From Elysia marginata (lineage: Eukaryota; Mollusca; Gastropoda; Plakobranchidae), in NCBI GenBank assembly GCA_019649035.1, contig BMAT01006416.1:17381-41305 (forward strand): 23,925 nt of DNA, given 5' to 3'. Both the position numbers and the translations under genes were made by a program. Shown here piece after piece: positions 1 through 9,014 of this stretch; position 1 is the stretch's first letter; each line of letters begins with the position of its first letter. A model generated the notes under the pieces. It was not told the DNA's origin. It saw nothing but the letters and a program-made list of their open reading frames with translations, and searched no databases.

Positions 1-207
1 CATAGACTTGCAGGTGAGCAGAGTTGGTAATCACCCACCGGCAGCTCAACCCCAGCTCACATAGACTTGCAGGTGAGCTGAGCAGAATTGGTAACCACCC
101 ACCCGCAGCTCAACCCCAGCTCACATAGACTTGCAGGTGAGCTGAGCAGAGTTGGTAACCACCCACCCGCAGCTCAACCCCAGCTCACATAGACTTGCAG
201 GTGAGCT
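1..207. repeat. 64-bp minisatellite with hairpin units, truncated by window edge
   Basis: The phrase CATAGACTTGCAGGTGAGC recurs at 1, 60, 124 and 188, giving spacings of 59, 64 and 64 bases. The first visible unit lacks five bases (GAGCT-type slippage) relative to the others. Within the array CAGCTCAC and GTGAGCTG form a perfect 8-bp stem around a 12-base loop, for example 53-60 with 73-80. The array continues to the left of the window, so its full length is unknown. It has no coding potential that I can see. Confidence 0.9.
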
Positions 208-1887
208 GTGAAAAATATCTCGCTTGACCTATGTTTACAGAAAAAAATGAATTTGAACATTTTCTTCTTTCAAAAAAGTATTTTGAAGAAGCAGTACTAA
301 AAACACAACAAACAAACATTGGGATTTTGATGTTCATATAGAATGGTATTTGTCATCAGCAAAATGTACAAAGTTCAGCAATTGCCCGCAACCAAGCACA
401 AGACATGTTCAACAAATTGGTCTCAATATAAAAATATTTGTACATAATTATTACAATACATACATGAATAGTGCCTGTGCGGTTGTAAGTATGAAACTGA
501 AAGAAGAAAATTTTAAACATTGTTTTTTGTCAAAATATTTACAAAATTTATAATATCAAAGCAAAAAAAAAACCAAACTTTTAGACCAGTTTGTGAAGCT
601 GTTAGGCTGTATGTTGTAATAAACCATATAATTGGATTACACAATCTGCATGCATCAATGTGTTTTCTACATTTGATGAGCTTTGTAACTTTAAAAATTG
701 CAAGAAATTATCCACAACTCTGTGGTAAGAGATCTGATTTACAATAAAAATAAAGAGAGAAAAAAGGAAAAAAATCTAACTTAACAAGGTGTGTTCCTAA
801 ATTAGATGTTGGACAATTGTGAGAAAGTCACAAGATAATTTCTATCAAATTTACAAACTTGAAAATATATTTATATCAGGGTAACAACAGATACTTTTTT
901 TGGAAATCTGTGTCCAGTTGTACCTTTGGAAAAAAAAAAAAACGTTGGAAAACTCAAGCACATATGTATTAATGTACAAGTCATATTTGTTGCATCTGCC
1001 GCAAGAATAAAATTTTAAGAAAGATAATGTATCAGCTGATTTCAGATAGCAGTAACCTGGAGGTAGACTTTGACTGAGCTTTTGCATCATGAGATACTGT
1101 TCTGTGTATATCGGTAGTCGAGCACCCGACTCTGATGCTAAATCAATACTAAGCTGGTTTGGCACATACCGTATTACCAGACCACATGAGTTGGGTGTAA
1201 CACTTGTTACATAACATGATGTTGATGTATTCAGTTTTAAACCTTGAAAATTAAATGAAACTATCAAAAAGTTTTGTACACAGTAGTATTAACTCATTGT
1301 TTAGGAATAAAGATGCTCAGTTAAAGTGGGTTTAACCCACTTTTCAAATATGTTTTCTCAAAGTAACATTTTCTGATATCCGAATAATTTAGGGTCAACA
1401 GGAGACATTCACAGCTCGTGCAGCACTCCTAAAAACACAGCTAGTTTCAGTTTTTTCAGACAAAGAAAACTGGACAACAGAGAAAAGAAGGCAAAGCAAG
1501 ATGAAACTAGAGCGACATCAAACTTAGGTAAAATCTGAAAGAAAAAAACATTGAAGAAGCAAAATTAAGTCCATGACTGAGCCTTAATAAGCCAGATATT
1601 GCAACTTTCACATTAAACAGTGTTAATCTTTTGACCAAGGAAATTTTCTCCTCTTCAAAAAGTGGTTAAAAATTATAAATTGTTTTTTCAAAATAAATCA
1701 CATTTTTCTCAACCTAAAAAAGTAACCAAAAAAGAAAAAAGCTAGGCCTACACATCAATAGCGCATGTTATTTTTGTTCACATTCAGAATATCAACATCT
1801 GAATGATTTGAACAACAATTGTCGTAAACCAGTTGTGAGTTGTTCCAATGCTTTCAACCCATCATTAGTAACATCATACTAGTACTA

Positions 1888-1945
1888 CAGTTGAGTCCAG
1901 ATAATTGCAACCTGGATGATTGGAATATTTGCTTAATTTGAAATC
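1888..1945 (+). mobile_element. possible terminal fragment of a pogo/Tigger-like DNA transposon
   Basis: The sequence reads TA then CAGTTGAGTCCAGATAATTG, followed by GGATGATTGGAAT. A CAGT terminus next to a TA dinucleotide, with repeated GATAATTG / GATGATTGG words, resembles the terminal repeats of pogo/Tigger elements (Tc1-mariner superfamily), which insert at TA. I could not find a convincing opposite terminus, so this may be a solo end or a coincidence. Confidence 0.25.
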
Positions 1946-2404
1946 TGTAGGTTATTTAAATTGTATTTTCTTTTGCAATGTGTCCTAATAATTGATTTTT
2001 GGACAATTTAAAGTTGAATTTTGTTTCCAAGAGTTTTTATTGAAATATCTCAACTTGACCGTATACTGGAAAGCCAGAGATTTTCATTTTAAAAAACTTA
2101 CAGAAAAAAATTTGTCCTATTGAAAATAATTTTTGAATTCTTACAAACTGCATGTCTTCACTAACTGACTAAGCTGAGGTGGGCCCTAGAAACTGAGAGG
2201 GATATGTCAGAACAAGACACGTAGTCCAAATACCGAAATCTAAAAAACATTTTCATTACATTGTTTTTGGATTGATATAAAAATGAAAAAAATTTTAAAC
2301 ATATCAAAAACAAAAGATAACCGCATGAATGTGCAATAAATCAAAAGTTCATGCTTATCTTAACTCTGGAATGAAATCATTCTTTAAACAAAAAAAATAT
2401 TATA

Positions 2405-2549
2405 CAGTCGACTTCACTAAAGTCGATTTTCAGTTAACCTAATTTATGTGGTATTTCTATAAAAACGACTTGCACATAAAACTCCATTTTTTACAAAAGT
2501 CAATGTTACTGGTTATGTTCCCTAGTGATCAACCTAGCCGAGTTGACTG
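2405..2549. mobile_element. short pogo/Tigger-like MITE relic
   Basis: The left end, after TATA, reads CAGTCGACTTCACTAAAGTC. The right end read inward on the minus strand starts CAGTCAACTCGGCTAGG. The first eleven bases agree at about nine positions. The interior has further CGACTT / AAGTCG-type words, which is typical of Tigger-like terminal regions. The left end abuts TA. The right end is separated from the next TA by two bases, so the boundary is uncertain. There is no transposase reading frame, so if real this is a non-autonomous relic of about 145 bp. Confidence 0.4.
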
Positions 2550-3045
2550 TGTATATACATCTTTGAGAAAAGCATTCACTGTTTTCACCAAAAAATATTA
2601 AACAAACAAGAAAGAACGGTACCAACTGTTAACCTGTATCATATAAGTACCATTTACAAATAACCAGGTGGTTTATCTGCCAGCAAAACAATCCAGCCCC
2701 TCCTCTAATTCCACAAACACACAAACAAGCAAGAAATGTGATACAAAGATACTGAGAGAGATTGTCTTTTGTGATAACAACATGCAGCCAAATGTAGACA
2801 AAAATATTCTCCACTCTACTCTCAATAAAAAAGCATCAAAAGCGTAGTGAACAATGTTTACAAATTTAGCAATGTACTGAAAATAGTTATTTCTCATGTG
2901 TGTATCCTTTTAAAATACACAATCAAAGATTCATTATAAGTTTGATGAATTAAGAAAAAAAACAATAAAAACAAGTTGGTACAATATTGACAATGTTTCA
3001 ATAATTCAATTAAATGTTTCAATAGCAAACTTAAAACATAATCCT

Positions 3046-3446
3046 CTTTTTGATAAATTTGGATTAATTTATAAGTCTCAGTGCAGTATTTGCAGTAACG
3101 TTAGATGATTTGGCACTGTGTGGACAGACAAGTTTGTTTAGAAAAAGTCACATAGTCAAATTCATGAAACATTTTCGCACTGCTAGCCAAATACATACAG
3201 TAAAATTGAGGCTCAAATAGGAACAGCAAAATAAGAAAGACCTACAAACCAACCAATCACATACAGAAAAATCTCTCTACTTTGTCTATTACATTTGATC
3301 TTTTTTCACCTCTTTTTTTTAACATCTTTTCAGATAAGCGCAAAAATTTCAAACAGATTTTAACACTTGGAACTTACGACAAATTCTTCACCAAATAATT
3401 CCTCACAACGTTTGACAAAAAAAGTGCATCACTAGATGCATTTAGT
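3046..3446 (+). repeat. about 400-bp direct repeat, copy 1
   Basis: This segment matches 4046-4442 almost end to end, with scattered substitutions and a few indels. The main block difference is a T-run here where copy 2 has CAACAGAACGTCG. Shared landmarks include CAGTAACGTTAGATGATTTG, GGCACTGTGTGGACAGACAA and ACTAGATGCATTTAGT. There is no open frame, terminal inverted repeat or poly-A tail. No matching short repeats flank this copy, which makes it the likelier source. Confidence 0.92.
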
Positions 3447-4019
3447 TTATTGACTCCTTGTCAAGACTTGAGATTAGAAATCTGAGAACAAGTGATCCTG
3501 CTGGGAGCAAGAAAACTATCCCTCTGACTTCACAAATACTACAGTTTCAGGCATCTCAAATCCTTTAATGGCAAAACAGATGTTTTGAACAGGTGAGAAC
3601 CAACTGATCCAGTGTACTGATTATGTAAAGATCAAGGATTTCTGAATTGGAAATTCAAGTCGCCTACTGTAAAAAGATACAATGATATTGAAATTATTGT
3701 CCCCTAATACTGTCAGTAATTCTGAAGGTTATGCCAATCTAAAATTTAATATTTAAAACAAAAACCTTGCTCACATATTCATAATTTTCAAGTGAAAAAT
3801 TTCAAAAGAAAATACAAAGTAGAGAAAAATAAGGAAAAAATCGAAATAGGTCAAAACAAAATTTATTCATGAATACAAAATTATTTCTCTCACATTTCGA
3901 GAATCAAAGAATAGACAGCAAATAATTTGCTTTTTGTCATCCAGCTTGATCATAGCATCATAATAATATTTTATTTTTAAAATGAAGGTTACTGTCCATC
4001 TGTACAGAGCATGGCCAGC
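3447..4019. other. spacer between the two 400-bp repeat copies
   Basis: This is AT-rich non-coding sequence with no recognised gene, RNA or element. It ends immediately before the first of the two 26-bp direct repeats that bracket copy 2. Confidence 0.5.
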
Positions 4020-4045
4020 GAAAAACTGTTATGGTAGAGTCTACA
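4020..4045 (+). repeat. 26-bp direct repeat, left flank of copy 2
   Basis: It is identical over 26 bases to 4443-4468 and contains GTTATGGTAGAGTCTACA. It directly abuts the left edge of the second 400-bp copy, as a target-site duplication would. Confidence 0.9.
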
Positions 4046-4442
4046 CTTTTTTATAAATTTGGATTGATTTATAAGTCTCTGTGCATTATTTCCAGTAACG
4101 TTAGATGATTTGGCACTGTGTGGACAGACAAGTTTGTTTACAAAAAGTCAGGTAGTCAAATTCATGAAACATTTTTGCTAGCCAAATATATACTGTAAAA
4201 TTGAGGCTCAAATAAGAACAGCAAAAAAGATAAACCTACAAACCAACCAATCACATACAGAAAAATCTCTCTATTTTGTCTATTACATTTGATTTTTTTT
4301 CACCAACAGAACGTCGAACATCTTTTCAGATAAGCGCAAAAGTTTCAAACAGAATTTAACACTTGGAACTTACGACAAATTCTTCACCAAATAATTCCTC
4401 ACAACGTTTGACAAAAAATGTGCATCACTAGATGCATTTAGT
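4046..4442 (+). repeat. about 400-bp direct repeat, copy 2, bracketed by 26-bp repeats
   Basis: This is the second copy of 3046-3446. Its two ends coincide exactly with the inner edges of the 26-bp direct repeats at 4020-4045 and 4443-4468. That is the arrangement expected if this copy was inserted at a single site with duplication of the target, rather than by simple unequal exchange. It shows no coding content and no recognised element class. Confidence 0.92.
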
Positions 4443-4468
4443 GAAAAACTGTTATGGTAGAGTCTACA
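4443..4468 (+). repeat. 26-bp direct repeat, right flank of copy 2
   Basis: This is a perfect 26-base match to 4020-4045, starting at the base after copy 2 ends. Confidence 0.9.
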
Positions 4469-6127
4469 AACTTTCAATTACAGTCAGGCTACAAATTGAT
4501 GCAGTTTTCAGTTCAGAACATAAACAATGTAAAAAGATTTGAAACATAAACATGAATATCCAAAGCAAGATATATCTTCAAATTTTGTAAATATTCAAGT
4601 AAACTAAAAAAATTAAAAAGTTATACAAAATACACCTGCAAAGGGTTTGAAAAAAATTGCAGAAAATCAACACAGAAATATGAAATTTTGGTTTGAAAAA
4701 TTTTTAAAGCTAAAATGATGCAAATGATAAAAGCAAACAAAAACATCGTGAAAAAAATGTTCAAAAGGCAGACAGTTCTTGAAAGAACTAGACACCTTGA
4801 GGTTACGCCAATTCATGTCTAACCACAAAATTATTATCTGTAAGCTTTGAAATACTGAAAGTTGTAGGGACACAGATGAGATTTGCCACTGACTTGTTGA
4901 TAAGGCGTAGCAAACAATTTGTGTGACAAAATGTTTATTTCAGCTAGTTTCAAGGCGATTAGAAGGCGAGAAAGCAGTGACACAAATTACAACAGAAACA
5001 ATCTCATTTTATATGAATAGTTACAACAGTCATTATAGATACAAATGCCCCAAGCTGGCCTGCATAGAGAATGATAATATGATATCTTTTTCTCTTGCAT
5101 TATTTTCATGTAAAAAAGGCTGAATTGAAACATAATCAGATAGATAATCAAATATACCTACAACATATAAGATGAAAGACAATGGCATAAAACAATTCAC
5201 TGAATCAATATGCACCGCGCAGCATAGTCTATCTCGTCTCTTACCAGGTGAATGCACAAAACTCGTCGACAAGATCTGTGCTTCATTTTTAAAACTCAAG
5301 ACAATGTAATACTATTCCCTTCTTAGATAGGCCTAGGACACTGGATTTCAAACCCTTGATTTTAAATTTAAATTTGAGCAAAAAAATGAATACACCTTTC
5401 AATATAAATTAATATTATCTTTTGATTGTAAGTCAATAAAGTACCTGATTTCCTTTACATTGAACTTTTGTTAGTTTGTTATACAGCATGATTGGATGGA
5501 CAAACTTGTGTTCTTTACTATAAAAGATGAACATTATTCCAATAAACAACTTTTGTTTGCAAAAGTGGAAAGTGGCAAAGAAAAAAAAAGACGAGAATGC
5601 AACAAGAAGCAGCAATCTATACAACCTATTTTTCTGGTGTGCCATTATCAAACAATGCCACAACACAGCTTGCCAAGCCTGCGATGTCCTTAAAGCAAAC
5701 AGTGCGGTTGTTTGGGTGAGGCTCGATCCAAATCTCAGAAAAAAGCATTGCTTATGATGGAACTTTCTCGTTGAAGATCAACCCTCTACTGTTTTGCACA
5801 GACTCAAGGACAGAACTCTAAACAGCAAAAGAATGCAAAACAATGCTCATGACAAGTTCAACACAGATCCCCAGTTTTGTTTTCTTCAGAAGAGTTTTTT
5901 TTGTTTTTGTTTCTGTCTACACCCATTGAATTAACAACCACATACATATGCCAATACAACTAACAATCAAATGCACCCAAACAACTATGAGAAACATACA
6001 ATACAGAATATGGTTATAGTCTTCCACGGCCAAAAGCCGTCTCAAGACTTTACTTATTTCCCCCAGCACCGCCAACCTGTTAGGTGCTAAACTATTAATA
6101 TTTCACAAACTTCAAGCATTGACTTTA
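4469..6127. other. AT-rich non-coding stretch
   Basis: I recognise no gene or element here. Short open frames on both strands (for example around 5033-5299 and 5496-5757) are lysine- and phenylalanine-rich, overlap each other and have no recognisable domain. It could be distal 3' UTR or intergenic DNA. Confidence 0.45.
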
Positions 6128-6275
6128 GCCAGTAACCTATTTTACAGGTAAGTGGACCGAGGAAGAAGGATTAATTGCTTTTCCAAGGCAATTACAATAT
6201 GAACCATGGTTAGGAATTGAAGCCGCAATTGTCGGATCTAGAGTCAGACACTGATTAAGCCTTGCTGCTTCGCAG
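6128..6275 (-). mobile_element. degraded tRNA-derived SINE copy
   Basis: Read on the minus strand this aligns with the better-preserved SINE at 11085-11270. Shared words include TGTCTGACTCTAGATC versus CGTCAGACTCGAGATC, CTTCAATTCCTAACCATG versus GTTCAATTCCCGACCATG, and ATTGCCTTGGAAAAGCAATT versus ATTGCCTTGGGAAAGCAATT. The A-box end of the tRNA-like head is eroded. The body reaches the GTCCACTTACCTGTAAAAT segment that corresponds to GTCCACCCATCAGTAAAAT in the other copy. Confidence 0.7.
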
Positions 6276-8322
6276 CTTACGATGAAACTCATACAACACA
6301 CAATCACATGCATACACCTATACAACCAACAATTACATACTTTGATTTTCACATACAAAAAAAAAAGATCTATAACAAGCACGTTTTTAATCCAGAGAAA
6401 ATTAGAACTAGGATTGAGAAACAGACAAACAAAAGAGGTTAAGTTTTTACAGCTATAGACCATCTTTTTTTTTAAATCTTTAATGACCTGCAAAATGCAC
6501 AGAAGTATTAACCTTTCAAGCCTGCAAGACTGATATACCAACCTGACTTTACCATTAGATACACTGTATTTTTATATATACCTAAAGACCGATACGCCAG
6601 TCTGAGATTCCCTCGTCATTACAGCTCATTCTAAACGTTCGAAAAACAACTCAAAGGAACTTCCCTGATCTATTGAACAGGTCTTCACTTTCCCTTGCAT
6701 GGATTATAATAAGTGGGGGTATACTATGGGTTCAGGGACTCAGGGCTCAAAGGTTTCAAGTCTCACACTAAACACATTATTTAAGAAGTAGCTTAACTGC
6801 TATAATTATAAAAATTCTTTTAATTAATGTGTTAGTTTTGATGATCAACACATGTCTCGCATTATGTCCAAATAAGTCGTAAGTCAAATGGCTTAGTTTT
6901 GATAAATAGGCTTTTAAAGTTCAGTGGGCATTCAGAAGTAAAATTTTTTTTTATTTTAGATAATGACGCTAAAACCATTTCTGAACAGTTTTCCTACTCA
7001 ATTCCTGTTGACATTTCCTTTTTTGCATGTTTAATTTTAGTTGGTATGGTTGCAAAGGCCTCAACACCTTTATAGTCATTTAAACTTTAAATACTATTTT
7101 CTCCCTTTTCTGAAATTTCACTTGTGCTAACCCTGCTGACTCCACACAGAAGCGTGATAGAGCTTTTCAGGTTGTTGTATTTGAAAGAGGAGGAAATAAG
7201 CTTTTTTTGTGATACAATATCTAACTACCTTCTGTTTTCAACTTAAGACTCATTTTCACTGGTAAGCAATACATATTGTGACTGCATTTGCAAAATGACG
7301 AATCTTATTTTATCATTTTGAAAAAATCCACCCTCTGTCCTAAATGGCCAAACACCTTTACTATGGAATGCCTTTCCTTTTTGCAGCATTTAAGAAAGAG
7401 TGATTCAGCACATTTCAAATATTTTTCTACTGTAAGGGGTGTAGTTACCAGCATGACAAGATGTACATCTCTGAAATAAATTGTTCTGATAACGCAGTAA
7501 CAATATCTTGTTGCCATTTCATGAGATACAGCTGCAAGTAAGAAGGTATTTCTGACTGCAAAAAAAAAAGGTAGAAGGTGAAAAGAAATGATGAATTGAT
7601 GAAATAAACCAGAAGATCTAGCAAAAGAGGAGACAATAAAATTTGCATGGTATGGAATTGCATGATTTCTTGGACCCATAACAGTTTGTCTGGTGGAATG
7701 TTAGAACTTGTTTTATCCAGAGCTGAGAAGCTGTTTTCATGACTGGATTCTTTAGACCAAGAAGAGGAGCACCACTGGAAATACATAGACTAATTTTATG
7801 TCAAAGTCCAGTGTTATGACAAATCTGTAATAATTACTGAATTGAAATCAAACCTTATAGGATATATGTTTTTTTGAGAATATGTTTCCATTTCATTAAA
7901 GCTCACAGACAACAAATATAAAAAGATAAACATGTAGACGTGCCTTCATCAAGTTTCTCACACAAAGAAAGGTTCCTTGGTCATTTGGGAAATTCAGCTA
8001 TCTGTTACTTTTACAAACAGCCCGAGGGATAACAAATAACATCTGAAAAGGTATGGGTCAAAACATTTTTGAAACCTCTTTACTTTTCAAGAGATATGTT
8101 CAAAAAAGGACAAAATTGATAGGACGAAAGTCAATGTGCTAAGAGAAAAAGAACTGAAAAAATTAGGCAATAGCCAATCTTGAAAAAAAAATAGGTTGAA
8201 AGAATTTAAGGTAATCTTAAAGTCAGTAATTAGAACTAGCTTCAAAGTTTATTCCTTGCTAAGAGCTAAGAAAAAAAATATCATTATAAAAAATCCTTTG
8301 AAGAGGAAAAGACAGATGTAAA
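6276..8322. other. AT-rich non-coding stretch, possible distal 3' UTR of ATG13
   Basis: I recognise no gene here. Open frames of 113-124 codons on the minus strand between 7305 and 7786 overlap one another and show no known domain, and their composition follows the local base bias. The stretch lies beyond the first AATAAA after the ATG13 stop. It would be transcribed only if a more distal polyadenylation site is used. Confidence 0.4.
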
Positions 8323-8328
8323 TTTATT
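8323..8328 (-). terminator. candidate polyadenylation signal for ATG13
   Basis: The + strand TTTATT is AATAAA on the minus strand and is the first canonical hexamer after the ATG13 stop codon, about 380 bases downstream. The sequence is AT-rich and such hexamers occur by chance, so use of this site is an inference. Confidence 0.3.
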
Positions 8329-8705
8329 TATATATTATGAAATTAAAGGAGAAAAAAAAAGAAGAAAATACTTTCAACGAAAGAATAAAGAATCATTTTA
8401 CAAACACTATGGTTTCAAGACAAGTTATTGTAAGAGAAAATTTCATGTTTGGAGCACAATTTACTTCAAACATTTAGCACTTCTTTTAAAATCAAAATTG
8501 AAATTTCAGCTTTACTTCATTAAAAAAAGTTGAACAAGAATGCCCTTCATCCCTTTAAACTATGGTTTAGTTTTTTTTTAAATACACAATTTCAAGCGTT
8601 TTTCAAGCTATTACCATCACAGATATACAATTGAAGTCACAATAATTTGCCTTTTAACCCGCATTCATAAACACTGACACCTTTCAGCACAGATAATGAA
8701 GCTCA

Positions 8706-9014
8706 TCAGCTAAAGAGAAAACCCCCTCCGTCCTCGTCTTCTTCCCTGCTGTCCATATTGATGACAGAGTTACAGAATTCATCCAGGACGGGCATCTCTT
8801 CCTCAAGACGGTTGACCAGTTCCTCAACATCTGATAAGTACTGCCCAACAGACACAGTGGCCGACTGGGCACTCTTTGTTTTCCCGACCAGGCTGAAGGT
8901 TTCATTTTCACTGCCAATTTCCCCACAGTTGTCATAAAGCTTTGGAGCTCGCATCATCGCACTTAAAAAAGCTTTCACATCTGCAGGGTCGTCTTCCTCC
9001 GCAAAGGGAGGTTT
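8706..9014 (-). CDS. ATG13: ATG13 coding exon 7 (C-terminal region and stop)
   Basis: The coding part is 309 nt, giving 102 residues plus TGA at 8708-8706. The acceptor is CTGACAG|AAA. Joined to exon 6 it reads VMID-KPPFAEEDDPADV, parallel to human VMIDFKPAFSKDDILPMDL, then AFLSAMMRAPKLYD where human has TFYREFQNPPQLSS. A helix-prone segment (YLSDVEELVNRLEEEMPVLD) precedes an acidic tail ending GGGFLFS. The 3' UTR follows in the same exon. Confidence 0.93.
   Translation of the reverse strand, partial: KPPFAEEDDPADVKAFLSAMMRAPKLYDNCGEIGSENETFSLVGKTKSAQSATVSVGQYLSDVEELVNRLEEEMPVLDEFCNSVINMDSREEDEDGGGFLFS

Larger units (their letters stand above)
208..3045. other. AT-rich non-coding stretch downstream of ATG13
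   Basis: There is no recognisable gene here. The stretch is A-rich on the + strand with many short poly-A runs. A 138-codon open frame on the minus strand at 851-1267 has no recognised domain and ends in a run of phenylalanines encoded by poly-A, so I did not call it. Two possible DNA-transposon remnants (1888-1945 and 2405-2549) are listed separately. The stretch could be distal 3' UTR of ATG13 or intergenic DNA. Confidence 0.5.

Noticed and set aside
851..1267. A 138-codon minus-strand open frame as a gene
   Set aside because: There is no recognisable domain. The C-terminal part is encoded by poly-A/T runs and there is no splice or neighbour context. It is probably chance in AT-rich DNA.
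5690..5740. A B-box-like GGCTCGATCC suggesting a tRNA or SINE head
   Set aside because: No A box lies at a proper distance and no copy was found elsewhere in the window.
6137..6541. A 134-codon minus-strand open frame
   Set aside because: Its C-terminal third lies in the degraded SINE copy and the rest is low-complexity. It is not a credible gene.
7305..7786. Two overlapping minus-strand open frames of 124 and 113 codons
   Set aside because: They overlap in different frames, have no known motifs and follow local base composition.
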